From assembly GCA_003402735.1 (NCBI GenBank), contig QQNE01000010.1:1-61424 (forward strand): 61,424 nucleotides of DNA, in the 5' to 3' direction. How positions within the stretch are numbered: position 1 is the stretch's first letter; each line of letters opens with the position of its first letter. Positions 21,228 through 29,810 of the stretch are shown in pieces. Position numbers and translations under genes: made by a program. The DNA comes from Verrucomicrobiota bacterium. GTDB taxonomy: Bacteria > Verrucomicrobiota > Verrucomicrobiia > Verrucomicrobiales > DEV007. The notes under the pieces are model-generated. The model worked only from the letters and a program-made list of their open reading frames with translations. It ran no database searches and had not been told where the DNA came from.

Positions 21228-22589
21228 ATGATGCACCGGTTTGCTTCGGCTCTCTTCGCCCTCGTCGCTTCGCTTCCCACCGCTTCAGCGGCTGGACCCG
21301 CGAAGGATCACCATGTCATCCTGGTCAGCATCGACGGCTTCCCCGCCTATCTTTGGGCCGACCCAACCCTCCAATTGCCGAACCTCCGCAAACTTGCCGC
21401 CACCGGAGCCTCGGCGAAAGCAATGACGGTCAGCAATCCATCGATCACTTGGATCAACCACACCACGCTCGTCACCGGAGTAGAACCGCGAACCCACGGC
21501 GTCCTTTTCAACGGTCTCCTGGTGCGCCCAGCGGGCGGCAAACCGCCGGTGATCGAGCAGTGGGCCCCAAAGGACAAGATGGTTTTCGCCCCCGCGCTCT
21601 ACGATCTGGCCCACCGAGCGGAACTGACCACGGCTGAATCCGACTGGGTCGCGGTGACGGACGCCGACTCCATCACCTGGAGTTTCGCCGAACTGCCCAA
21701 GCTGGGGGATCCGGTGGTGAAGGAGATGATCGCCGCCGGCGTTGCCACAGAGGAGGAGATCGGATGGATGCAGATGGGACCGAACCGCAAGGGCGTCGCC
21801 TTCCTCGATGCAATGTGGACACGGGCCGCGATCCACATGCTCGAAACCCACAAACCCAACCTGCTTCTCTATCATACCCTCAACACCGACGCGACCCACC
21901 ACAATTATGGCCCCCGCAGCGGACCGGGCTCCACCGCACTCGAGTTGGCCGACCGCTACATCGGCGACCTCCTCGCCGCAGCCGACCGGGTCGGGTTGCG
22001 GGAAAAGACGACCGTGGTCGTCGCGACCGATCACGGTTTCAAGAAGGTCTCGAAATTCGTGCAACCCAATGTCGCACTCAGGCAGGCCGGTCTCGCTCGC
22101 GGACTCGGGCCCAGCATTTCCTCCTGCGACGCCTATGTCATGGGCCAGGGCGGCATGGGGTTCGTCTATGTCACCAGCCCGGAAAAACGCGCCGCTTTGC
22201 TTCCCCAGTTGAAAGAACTCTTCTCAAAGATGGAGGGCATCGCCCAAGTCATCGACGGAGAAGAGGGACCCCGCCTCGGCATGCCGAAACCCGGTGAAAA
22301 CCCGGGCATGGGCGATCTCGTGCTCTATGCCGCAGATGGTTACGCCATCCGCAAGGAACTCAACGGAGACCAAGTTGTCCTCCCGGCCGAAAACTACGCG
22401 GGGACCCACGGCTATCTCAACAGCGATCCGGAACTCGACGGCATCTTCATCGCGAGCGGAGCCGGAATCAAAAAGGGCGTCGTCCTCGACCGCGTCCGCA
22501 ACCTCGATGTGGCCCCGACCCTCGCGAAACTGATGGGCTTGGCATTTCCCAAAACCGACGGCCGCGTTCTCGAGGAAATCCTCGAATGA
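21228..22589 (+). CDS. Secreted type I phosphodiesterase / nucleotide pyrophosphatase family protein
   Basis: A 453-residue alkaline phosphatase superfamily member with a cleavable signal peptide (MMHRFASALFALVASLPTAS). Metal ligands are visible: the opening Asp in VILVSIDGFPAYL, then the nucleophile motif NPSITWINHTTLVTG, where the usual Thr is Ser, the NTDATHHNYGP stretch, and ATDHGF later on. Expected to hydrolyse phosphodiester or pyrophosphate bonds outside the cytoplasm. A paralogue is at 26900-27817. Confidence 0.88.
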   Translation: MMHRFASALFALVASLPTASAAGPAKDHHVILVSIDGFPAYLWADPTLQLPNLRKLAATGASAKAMTVSNPSITWINHTTLVTGVEPRTHGVLFNGLLVRPAGGKPPVIEQWAPKDKMVFAPALYDLAHRAELTTAESDWVAVTDADSITWSFAELPKLGDPVVKEMIAAGVATEEEIGWMQMGPNRKGVAFLDAMWTRAAIHMLETHKPNLLLYHTLNTDATHHNYGPRSGPGSTALELADRYIGDLLAAADRVGLREKTTVVVATDHGFKKVSKFVQPNVALRQAGLARGLGPSISSCDAYVMGQGGMGFVYVTSPEKRAALLPQLKELFSKMEGIAQVIDGEEGPRLGMPKPGENPGMGDLVLYAADGYAIRKELNGDQVVLPAENYAGTHGYLNSDPELDGIFIASGAGIKKGVVLDRVRNLDVAPTLAKLMGLAFPKTDGRVLEEILE

Positions 22590-22615
22590 GCCCGCAGGGA
22601 AAGACGTTGGCGGGC
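22590..22615 (+). terminator. Possible hairpin terminator after the phosphodiesterase gene
   Basis: A GCCCGC/GCGGGC inverted repeat starts directly after the TGA stop, with a 14-base loop. It is followed by A residues rather than T residues, so it is not a classical intrinsic terminator. Confidence 0.3.
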
Positions 22616-22680
22616 AAAATGACCGCGTCCTGACCGCTTTCCCGCACCGACCGTTGGCTGGTGTGAGGGCGAACTGAAAG

Positions 22681-22700
22681 AGCGACTTCATGCAGTCGCT
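22681..22700. promoter_or_regulatory. Palindromic operator-like element
   Basis: A perfect 7-base inverted repeat AGCGACT-TCATGC-AGTCGCT whose last base is the first base of a consensus TTGACA -35 hexamer. It sits in the 144-base gap before the radical SAM gene. A repressor or activator site is inferred; as RNA it would form a short hairpin. Confidence 0.45.
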
Positions 22701-22727
22701 TGACAGGGTGTTGTTCGCATGTTTAGT
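22700..22727 (+). promoter_or_regulatory. Predicted promoter of the radical SAM gene
   Basis: An exact TTGACA (22700-22705), a 16-base spacer and TTTAGT (22722-22727, 4 of 6 matches). The predicted start site falls at or next to the ATG at 22734, so the transcript would be leaderless or nearly so. Confidence 0.45.
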
Positions 22728-22733
22728 GATTGA

Positions 22734-23825
22734 ATGACCACATCATTGCACGAGTTCTCTCCTCCGCCGGGCCGCGGAACACCGGGCAATCCACGCAACC
22801 GATTTGAACAGCTGCATCTCGAGGTGGATGGCGATGCGGTGGACGATCTGCTGGCGTCGGAAGATCACGGTGCCCCGAATCGGCCGGTGACGGAAACCAT
22901 CTGCGACTTCTCCCAGACCATCATCAGCCGCAATGAGAGTCCTGACATCCGCTTCGGGGCCAGCCTGAATCCCTACCGAGGCTGCGAGCACGGCTGTGCC
23001 TACTGTTATGCCCGTCCCTACCATGAGTATCTGGGCTTCAGCGCGGGGCTCGACTTTGAAACGCGCATCCTGGTGAAGGAGGAAGCTCCGTCGTTGTTGC
23101 GCAAGGAATTGTCCGCGCGCTCGTGGAGTCCGCAACCGCTCGCCTGCAGCAGTGTCACGGATTGTTACCAACCTGTCGAAAAGCGGCTGGGCATCACGCG
23201 TTCCTGCCTTGAGGTGCTCTTGGACTTCCGCAACCCGGTCACGGTCATCACCAAGAACCACCTTGTGACCCGGGACACGGATTTGCTGGCCGGATTGGCC
23301 GCGTTCGATGCCGCTGCGGTTCTGCTCTCCCTGACCAGCCTGGATGCCGACTTGGCGCGCCGCCTGGAACCGCGGGCCAGTTCCCCGGCCTTCAGGCTGC
23401 GTGCGGTTCGCGAGTTGGCCAGCGCCGGCGTGCCTGTTGGCGTTTCCGTGGCCCCGGTGATCCCGGGTTTGAACGATCACGAGATCCCCAACATTCTCGA
23501 GGCGGCCCGGGAACACGGCGCCTCCTTCGCCGCCTTCAGTCTGATCCGCCTCCCCCACCAGATGGGCGATCTCTTCCTGGATTGGGTGGAACGTCAGGAT
23601 CCAGGCCGCCGGCCTCTCGTGGAGCAACGGATCCGCCGAATGCGCGGCGGAGAACTGAACCAGAACGGCTTCGGCCAGCGGATGCGCGGCTCTGGACCCG
23701 AAGCTCAACTGCTGCAGAACCTCTTTGCCACCTCGTGCCGCCGCGCCGGCCTGGCCCCCCGCCACCCGGAACTTTCCACCGCCTCCTTCCGCCGGGCGGA
23801 CGACCGGCAACTCTGGCTTTTCTGA
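22734..23825 (+). CDS. PA0069-family radical SAM protein (spore photoproduct lyase-related)
   Basis: A 363-residue radical SAM enzyme. The cluster motif CEHGCAYCYARPYHEYLG lies near residue 82, preceded by the family-typical SLNPYRG; SVTDCYQPVEK and VTVITKNHLVTRD follow, all characteristic of the PA0069 family related to spore photoproduct lyase. The C-terminus ends RRADDRQLWLF, also common in the family. The reaction in bacteria that do not form spores is not established. It stands alone behind a palindrome-associated promoter and is convergent with the aminotransferase gene. Confidence 0.88.
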   Translation: MTTSLHEFSPPPGRGTPGNPRNRFEQLHLEVDGDAVDDLLASEDHGAPNRPVTETICDFSQTIISRNESPDIRFGASLNPYRGCEHGCAYCYARPYHEYLGFSAGLDFETRILVKEEAPSLLRKELSARSWSPQPLACSSVTDCYQPVEKRLGITRSCLEVLLDFRNPVTVITKNHLVTRDTDLLAGLAAFDAAAVLLSLTSLDADLARRLEPRASSPAFRLRAVRELASAGVPVGVSVAPVIPGLNDHEIPNILEAAREHGASFAAFSLIRLPHQMGDLFLDWVERQDPGRRPLVEQRIRRMRGGELNQNGFGQRMRGSGPEAQLLQNLFATSCRRAGLAPRHPELSTASFRRADDRQLWLF

Positions 23826-23903
23826 TCCGCACGCTCCGCCGTTCTCGCCCAAACGATGACCACCTTCACCGACCGCGCCGACTTCGCCAACCTGACCGAT
23901 CCT

Positions 23904-24794
23904 TCAGGGCAGGACTTCTCCTTCGCTTTCCGTGCGCGTCTGGAACAGATCCTGAAGGCGTTGCAGAACCGGTCCGCGACCGCCGCTCCCAATGATTCGG
24001 CCATCGACTTCGATGACCGGGGTCAACTCTCCCATCGTCCCCGTGGTGAAACATTCGTCCGCCGTGTAAACCTCTGTCAGGGAAAGATTCCGTTCGATGA
24101 TGGGAATGCCATGATCCCGGCAAATCCGGATCACCACTCCCCGAGTGATGCCGGGCAGGCAGGCATCCGCGTGCGGAGTCAAAACCTCACCCTTTCTGAC
24201 ACAAAACAGATTTGTCGCGTTCGTCTCCGCCACGAACCCATGCTGGTCCAGCATGATGGCATCGTCCGCTCCGGCGAGATCGGCCTGGATCTTGGCCAAA
24301 ATGTTGTTCAGCAGATTGTTGTGATGGATTTTGGAATCGAGAAACTGCGGCCCGTTGCGACGAATCGCGGAAGTGATGAGCCGGATGCCAGCGGTGTTGT
24401 CGTAAACAGGAGGTTTCCACTCGGCCAGGACAATCAGGGTGCACCCGGACCGATTGTTCCTCGGAGACATCCCGGAGGTCACTTTCCGGCCCCGGGTGAG
24501 GGTCAGCCGGATGTGCGCCTGATCGCGCATCCCGTTGGCCGCCAGGGTGTCCCGGATCGCACCTTTGACGAACTCCCGGCTCGGCACCCCGGCAAAGCAG
24601 AGCGCCTGGGCGGAGGCAAACATGCGGTCCAAGTGGGCATCCAGCTGAAAGATCCTGCCGTTGTAGACTCGCAAACCTTCCCAAACCGCGTCGCCTCCCT
24701 GAACCACGGAATCGAAGACGGAAACCTTGGCTTCCTCACGGGGCCAGAGCCGATCGCCGACCCAGATTTGAATTCGTTCATTGCGAGGGTCCAT
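23904..24794 (-). CDS. Class IV aminotransferase (branched-chain or D-amino-acid type)
   Basis: A 296-residue PLP-dependent fold-type IV aminotransferase starting at MDPRNERIQIWVGDRL. The PLP lysine is in DSKIHHNNLLNNILAKIQAD, and ETNATNLFCVRKG plus LPGITRGVVI are the other family signatures. An upstream in-frame start at 25031 would run through the neighbouring gene and is rejected. It overlaps the sulfotransferase-like gene by 17 bases, so the two are translationally linked. Substrate is likely an aliphatic amino acid, but D-alanine or 4-amino-4-deoxychorismate chemistry cannot be excluded. Confidence 0.85.
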   Translation of the reverse strand: MDPRNERIQIWVGDRLWPREEAKVSVFDSVVQGGDAVWEGLRVYNGRIFQLDAHLDRMFASAQALCFAGVPSREFVKGAIRDTLAANGMRDQAHIRLTLTRGRKVTSGMSPRNNRSGCTLIVLAEWKPPVYDNTAGIRLITSAIRRNGPQFLDSKIHHNNLLNNILAKIQADLAGADDAIMLDQHGFVAETNATNLFCVRKGEVLTPHADACLPGITRGVVIRICRDHGIPIIERNLSLTEVYTADECFTTGTMGELTPVIEVDGRIIGSGGRGPVLQRLQDLFQTRTESEGEVLP

Positions 24795-25545
24795 GATGAT
24801 GGGGGAGGATGGTGATGCGGTGAGCCTGGAGAAACTCGTAATGTGGCTGACACTCCGCAAGCAACGGAAACAGTTTTTCCGGGAACGGAGCCTTCTTTTC
24901 CGCGAAGGGCTCGAAGCCGGTGGAGCGGTGCACGTTGTGATACCAGTCCCGGGCCCACGGCCCGTCTTCAGGGCGCGGCCCCGCTTTCCACTGCAGCATG
25001 GCAGGATCAAAGGGAATCCCGACACGCTCACAAAGCTCTCTCAAAACGGCTTCGGGATTGAGCAAGAGATCCCGGGAATCGATGACCTCGGGCCGCCGTC
25101 CGAGCGCCGTCAATTCCCGATACCATCGCGCTTGCTCAGCGTAGGCCGCATCCCGCAAGACCGGCTCGGCCATCTGGTTGATCAGCGAGGGCAACATCTG
25201 CAACGGATCACGAATCAAAAAAACGTTCACCATCCCCGGTTCCGCCAACCATCCGGCCGGAAGATCGATCAGGTGATGCGCCATGTTCTTGATGAACCAA
25301 ACCGCCTTGCCCGGGGGCGGTCGCAAGATGACCTCACGGACAATCTGCGGCCCGTCCGTGTCGAGGATCCGGATCAATTCCTCCCAGTTTGGTTGGGGGG
25401 CCCGGGTCAACCGGAGGTAATGCCCGTAAAGGGGTTCATCCACCACGGCCGTGTCCTTGCGTTGCGCAAAGGAATACATGAGAGCCGTCGATACATTGCG
25501 CGGCCCCGAAAGCAGATTGAGGATGAGAGGGGCACGGTCAGACAT
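24778..25545 (-). CDS. Sulfotransferase-like P-loop protein
   Basis: A 255-residue protein starting at MSDRAPLILNLLSGPRN. The N-terminal SGPRNVSTALMYSF matches the 5'-phosphosulfate-binding loop of sulfotransferases, and VFLIRDPLQMLPSLI matches the 3'-phosphate region (RDP). It has no signal peptide. It precedes and overlaps the class IV aminotransferase gene; such pairs hint at joint action on an amino-containing substrate, though neither substrate is shown by the sequence. Divergent from the PHP-domain gene with 107 bases between starts. Confidence 0.78.
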   Translation of the reverse strand: MSDRAPLILNLLSGPRNVSTALMYSFAQRKDTAVVDEPLYGHYLRLTRAPQPNWEELIRILDTDGPQIVREVILRPPPGKAVWFIKNMAHHLIDLPAGWLAEPGMVNVFLIRDPLQMLPSLINQMAEPVLRDAAYAEQARWYRELTALGRRPEVIDSRDLLLNPEAVLRELCERVGIPFDPAMLQWKAGPRPEDGPWARDWYHNVHRSTGFEPFAEKKAPFPEKLFPLLAECQPHYEFLQAHRITILPHHHGPSQ

Positions 25546-25652
25546 CGGCGGTTCTCCACCATCCTCGCCCGTTTCATCCGCCCTCGCCCAGCAAAAATTA
25601 CAGGCGGATTCGAGTCGACAGAACCCTCCGGTCCCGCCCGTGTCCGGAGGCG

Positions 25653-26897
25653 ATGCACGCAAACGTTCTGGCACTCACCTGGATTCTCGGACTCCTCGGG
25701 ACCGCGGTCGGCACCGCCGCCGAACCCGCCCGCTGGTATCGCGGAAACACCCACACCCATTCCCTTTGGAGCGATGGGAATGATTTCCCGGAGATGATCG
25801 TCGGCTGGTATCAGGAGCACGGATACGACTTCATCGCCCTCAGCGATCACAACGTGCTGCCCACCACCGAAAAATGGATGGGGCTGGAGCAGATCCAAAA
25901 ACGGCAGAAGACGTTGGGAAGGTCCGCCTTCGACAAATACCTGGCCAAATACGGCACGCCCTGGGTGGAGACCCGGGAGGTGGACGGCACCCGGCAGGTG
26001 CGGATCAAAAAGCTCAGCGAATACCGTCCGCTCTTTGAATCCCCGGGGAAATTCCTGGTGCTGCAGGCGGAGGAAGTGACGAACTCTTCTTCGGGCAAGC
26101 CGGTGCACATCAATGCGGTGAACGTGCCGGGCGAAACCCCGATCCCGGCCATCAACGCGGGCACGGCGGTTCAGGAAATCATCCGCGAAACCATGCGGCG
26201 CGCCCTGGACCTGGAGAAACGCACCGGGCAGGCCATCCTGGTTCACCTCAATCACCCGAACTTTCAGTGGGGCGTCTCCGCCGATGCCTTGGCGCGCGCC
26301 GTGGAGGAACGATTCTTCGAGGTCTACAACGGACACCCCTCCATCAATCACCTCGGAGAGGCCGGACGGCCGGGCGATGAAGCGATCTGGGACATCTGCA
26401 ACGCGATCCGCCTCAAGGAATTGCGGGCCGAACCACTCTACGGACTGGCCACAGATGATTCCCACCAGTATCACGGCGGCTCCAACACGCCCGGGCGGGG
26501 TTGGATCATGGTCAAAGCCGCTTCCCTGAGCGGAAACCACCTCGTGGAAGCGATGCGCCGCGGCGATTTTTATGCCAGTTCCGGCGTCCGGCTGCGGGAT
26601 GTCTCCTACGATCCCGGAGCCCGCAAGCTGCGCGTGGGGGTGGAGGGGGAACCGGGCATCACCTACCGGATTCGCTGGATCGGCACGCGGACGGATTGTG
26701 ATCTGTCGGCCCCAGACCCGAACACCAACGGCATCGGTGCCGTTCTCCGGGAAGAGACGGGAACGGAGGCGGAATTCAACCTGCCCGCGGATCTGCTCTA
26801 TGCCCGCGCCGTGATCGTCTCCAGCCGCCCCCACCCGAACCCGTCGTATCCGGGGCAGCTCGAGCAGGCCTGGACCCAGCCGGTCGGCTGGAAATGA
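25653..26897 (+). CDS. Secreted PHP-domain metal-dependent hydrolase
   Basis: A 414-residue protein with a signal peptide (MHANVLALTWILGLLGTAVGTA). The polymerase-and-histidinol-phosphatase (PHP) motifs are evident: GNTHTHSLWSDGND (first metal ligands), ALSDHN, VHLNHPNF, and DDSHQYHGG near residue 270. The family hydrolyses phosphoesters; the exported location suggests scavenging of extracellular phosphoesters. It is convergent with the phosphodiesterase at 26900, with two bases between the stop codons. Confidence 0.85.
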   Translation: MHANVLALTWILGLLGTAVGTAAEPARWYRGNTHTHSLWSDGNDFPEMIVGWYQEHGYDFIALSDHNVLPTTEKWMGLEQIQKRQKTLGRSAFDKYLAKYGTPWVETREVDGTRQVRIKKLSEYRPLFESPGKFLVLQAEEVTNSSSGKPVHINAVNVPGETPIPAINAGTAVQEIIRETMRRALDLEKRTGQAILVHLNHPNFQWGVSADALARAVEERFFEVYNGHPSINHLGEAGRPGDEAIWDICNAIRLKELRAEPLYGLATDDSHQYHGGSNTPGRGWIMVKAASLSGNHLVEAMRRGDFYASSGVRLRDVSYDPGARKLRVGVEGEPGITYRIRWIGTRTDCDLSAPDPNTNGIGAVLREETGTEAEFNLPADLLYARAVIVSSRPHPNPSYPGQLEQAWTQPVGWK

Positions 26898-26899
26898 CC

Positions 26900-27817
26900 T
26901 CACTGGAGAAACGCGGAGACTACCGGTTTCCCGTCCAACTCCGGAGCGAGCGGCACGCCCAACAACCAAAGTGCGGTGGCAGCGGTGTCACAGGTATTCA
27001 CGGGAGCGGTCAGAACGCTCCCTTTTCGCACGCCGCAACCCCAGGCCACCCAGGGAATGATCATGTCATCCGGGATGTCCAACCCGTGCCCCTTGTCATG
27101 CCCGCCATGGTCAGCAGAGATCAGGACCGCGCTGGTCTCCGCGATCCCCGCTTCCCGAAGCGCCCGCACAATTTGTCCCAGGGCCTGGTCCGTGACTTTC
27201 AGCGCCTCTTTCTGCTCCGGGGATCCCCAGCCGCTGGCATGCCCGGCGCTGTCCGGGTCCGTGAAATGAACAAAGGCCAGCTTCGGCTTGTGCACCTTGA
27301 TCCAGGCAGCGGCGTTCGAGGCCACGGTTTGGGACGGAATTTTGTTCTTCTCCACGTCAGGCGCGGCGGCCACTGCGGACTCCCCCTGCGGACCGCCAAA
27401 ATCGAACACGCTGAGCGTTCCGGGGAGCCAGAGATGCCGAAATTTTACCTTGCCCACAAACATCGCGGTCACCGCCTCCGGTTCCACCGCCCGCAAGGCC
27501 GAGAAAACCGTGGGTAGCTTGACCAAGCCCTTGATCGGCGTGTAACCGTTCCAGAGGATTTTGTGCTTGTCAGGCCCAACCCCGGTCAGCATCGAGGTGT
27601 GCGAGGGCAGGGTGAGCGAGGGAAAAATCGTGCGCGCCTGCCAAGTCACGGCCCCCTCGGCGGCGAGCTTTTTGAGCACGGGCATCTCGCTCTCCGCCAC
27701 CACCGATGGTTTCGCCCCGTCGATGCTCACGATGATGACGTGCTCCACCGCGGGCGCGCCCCAGCCGAGCGAGGGCCACACCCACATGACCACAAAGAAA
27801 GGAAGGATCCGGTTCAT
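26900..27817 (-). CDS. Secreted type I phosphodiesterase / alkaline phosphatase-superfamily protein
   Basis: A 305-residue protein with a signal peptide (MNRILPFFVVMWVWPSLGWG). VIIVSIDGAKPS gives the first metal ligand, FPSLTLPSHTSMLTG the nucleophile region with Ser in place of Thr, HFTDPDSAGHASG the middle ligands and SADHGGHDKGHG the last ones. It is shorter than the paralogue at 21228. The in-frame start at 27862 is TTG and lacks a signal-like sequence, so ATG 27817 is preferred. It may be the last gene of the run starting at leuB, after an 80-base gap. Confidence 0.87.
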   Translation of the reverse strand: MNRILPFFVVMWVWPSLGWGAPAVEHVIIVSIDGAKPSVVAESEMPVLKKLAAEGAVTWQARTIFPSLTLPSHTSMLTGVGPDKHKILWNGYTPIKGLVKLPTVFSALRAVEPEAVTAMFVGKVKFRHLWLPGTLSVFDFGGPQGESAVAAAPDVEKNKIPSQTVASNAAAWIKVHKPKLAFVHFTDPDSAGHASGWGSPEQKEALKVTDQALGQIVRALREAGIAETSAVLISADHGGHDKGHGLDIPDDMIIPWVAWGCGVRKGSVLTAPVNTCDTAATALWLLGVPLAPELDGKPVVSAFLQ

Positions 27818-27897
27818 CTTCAAAGATCCGAAAACACTGCGCCTCTGTCCGCATTCTCGCAATCCAAATCAATCCCCATGAGCGCAGGACCTTTCCT

Positions 27898-28845
27898 TCA
27901 GCGAACCCGCATCCAGATCGTGGCCGCTCCGTGTCCCTGCGGAAAATCCTCGGGCAGGCCAAGCTGGAGAAAACTCGCGGCGCGTCGCTTGGCTTTGGCG
28001 CACGCCCGGGCGCGCCGCTCCAGGACCACGGGATCGAGCGCCTTGCAGTTGGTGGAAAGCAAGATCGAACCCTCCGGCGCAGCCACCTCCAGCGCGGCGT
28101 TCAACAAATCCTCAAAATGTTCTTCCACCTGCCAGCGCCGTCCGTTGGCTCCCCGCGAAAACGTGGGTGGATCCAGGATGATGGCATCAAACCGCTCATC
28201 GGCGCCCGCGAGCCGGGGCAAGACTTCAAGGGCATCGTCCGCCAGGAAGCGATGCCCGGTCTCGTCCAAGCCGTTGAGCCTGAAATTGCGCCGTCCCCGG
28301 TCCAGCGATTTGCGGGACAAGTCGATGCTCACGGTCTCCGCACCGGCCAGGGCGGCCACCACGCTGAAACTGCAGGTGTAAGCAAAGGTGTTCAGGACGC
28401 GCCGGGGCTTCAAGGCGCGCAACCTGGCCCGGTTGAGCCGTTGATCCAGGAAGAGACCGTGACTGTATCCAGCCGCCATATCGATCCCGTAACGCACTCC
28501 CGCCTCCAGAACCACAGAGGTCAGCGGCAGAGTCGGGTCCCCCCTGTGCAGGACGGGCGGGACTCGCTCGGCGTTCCGCAACGGCAAAAAACGGGTGAAG
28601 ATCCGCGCCGGGACCCAGCCTGTCTCGGAGCCCCAGGCAGCCAAGCCATCGAGCAATTCCTCCAAGGCGGCGTCGCTTTTGTGAGAGACCAAGACCTCAT
28701 TCCCGAGACGCTCCACCCATCCTCCGGAACCCGAGGCCAGACGGAACGCGGTCGCGCCGCCCCCTTCCAAAGTGAGCCACTGGGCAGGCCGGAGCCAGAC
28801 GGTGGCCTCGTGCGGATTCGGTCGGCGCGGCGGGTTCGGGGTCAC
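27898..28845 (-). CDS. Class I SAM-dependent methyltransferase (RlmI/RlmK-like)
   Basis: A 315-residue protein with a GTG start. The Rossmann motif LNTFAYTCSFSVVAALAGA and the motif FDAIILDPPTFSRG are the hallmarks of the Methyltrans_SAM family that includes the 23S rRNA m5C methyltransferase RlmI. The N-terminal PUA domain of RlmI is not obvious; a 100-residue preceding domain takes its place. Target RNA or protein unknown. It lies 24 bases after tspO. Confidence 0.82.
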   Translation of the reverse strand: MTPNPPRRPNPHEATVWLRPAQWLTLEGGGATAFRLASGSGGWVERLGNEVLVSHKSDAALEELLDGLAAWGSETGWVPARIFTRFLPLRNAERVPPVLHRGDPTLPLTSVVLEAGVRYGIDMAAGYSHGLFLDQRLNRARLRALKPRRVLNTFAYTCSFSVVAALAGAETVSIDLSRKSLDRGRRNFRLNGLDETGHRFLADDALEVLPRLAGADERFDAIILDPPTFSRGANGRRWQVEEHFEDLLNAALEVAAPEGSILLSTNCKALDPVVLERRARACAKAKRRAASFLQLGLPEDFPQGHGAATIWMRVR

Positions 28846-28869
28846 GTCGTTCGGGCCAAATCGCCTGGC

Positions 28870-29367
28870 TCACGCGTTGAGGCGCCAGATCGTGAAATTC
28901 AACACCGCAGCGAAACCGACCCAGGCAAGGTAAGGAACCAACAGAGCGCCGGCCGTGCGCGAGACCTTCCAGAACCGTCCCACGGTCACGGCCAGGGCGA
29001 GCCAGAGCGCGACGATATCCAGCAACGCCAAGTCCGTCCGGTGCATGCCGAAAAAAAGCGGTGTCCAAAGCGCGTTGAGGGCCCACTGGAAAAGGAACGC
29101 CCCCAGCGGCCGGGCCTGATCCCGCCAACCACCGCGCCGCCACACCAGCCAAGCGGCCACGGCCATCATCCCATAGAGGGTGGTCCACACGGGAGCGAAG
29201 ACCCAGGAGGGCGGGTTCCAGGATGGCTTGGCCAGATCCGCATACCAGCCTCCCTTGGAGACGAAAGCTCCGGTCGCGGCGGCCCCAAAACAGAGGACCA
29301 ACCAACCGAGCAAAGCCAGCGCTTGAACCGGGGCGGATGGGGAGGATGGGGTTGCTGGGGCGCGCAT
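28870..29367 (-). CDS. tspO: TspO/MBR family tryptophan-rich sensory protein
   Basis: A 165-residue membrane protein with five helices. The family signatures are WYADLAKPSWNPPSWVFAPVW and, later, ALNALWTPLFFGMH. TspO binds porphyrins and is linked to tetrapyrrole handling and stress. The start at MRAPATPSS is chosen; the longer frame to 29454 would overlap the upstream gene. It lies 14 bases after the DUF420 gene. Confidence 0.93.
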   Translation of the reverse strand: MRAPATPSSPSAPVQALALLGWLVLCFGAAATGAFVSKGGWYADLAKPSWNPPSWVFAPVWTTLYGMMAVAAWLVWRRGGWRDQARPLGAFLFQWALNALWTPLFFGMHRTDLALLDIVALWLALAVTVGRFWKVSRTAGALLVPYLAWVGFAAVLNFTIWRLNA

Positions 29368-29381
29368 CGGTCTGATGGTTC

Positions 29382-29810
29382 TCAGTGCGGGGCCGGATAC
29401 CAGACGTAAAGAATGAAGTAAACCAGGACGCCGGTCACCGAAACATAGAGCCAAACCGGCCAGGTGAAGCGGGCCAGCCGCTTGTGGCGCTCAAAATTTC
29501 CACGGACAGCGGCCCAGACCGTGCCGATGATCAAGGGAAGATTCACGATGGCCAGAAAGGTGTGAGAGGTCAACAAAGCGAGGTAATAGGGACGAAACGC
29601 CCCCATGTGCTCCGAAGTGGTGGTGCCGTGAAAGGCCTTGTGCACCAGATACCCAATCAGAAACAGGGTGGACGAGACCAAGGCGGCCATCATCAGCTTG
29701 GCGTGGATCCGCTTGTGACCTCCCTTGATCGCGACGAGCGCACTGACAATCAGCACAGTGGACGCGGAGTTGAGGAAGGCGTTGACGGTCGGCAGATCAG
29801 CGGTGCTCAT
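29382..29810 (-). CDS. DUF420 membrane protein (CtaM-like)
   Basis: A 142-residue protein with four membrane helices (starting near 5, 38, 76 and 118) and conserved His residues within or next to them (KRIHAKLMM, GYLVHKAFHGTT, LLTSHTFLAIVN, HKRLARFTWPVWLYVSVTG). DUF420 proteins such as CtaM support maturation of heme-copper oxidases. It overlaps the SCO-like gene by four bases (ATGA). No oxidase subunit gene is in the window. Confidence 0.9.
   Translation of the reverse strand: MSTADLPTVNAFLNSASTVLIVSALVAIKGGHKRIHAKLMMAALVSSTLFLIGYLVHKAFHGTTTSEHMGAFRPYYLALLTSHTFLAIVNLPLIIGTVWAAVRGNFERHKRLARFTWPVWLYVSVTGVLVYFILYVWYPAPH

Noticed and set aside
24795..25031. Extended N-terminus of the class IV aminotransferase
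   Set aside because: It would run inside the sulfotransferase-like gene; the family N-terminus fits MDPRNERIQIWVGD at 24794.
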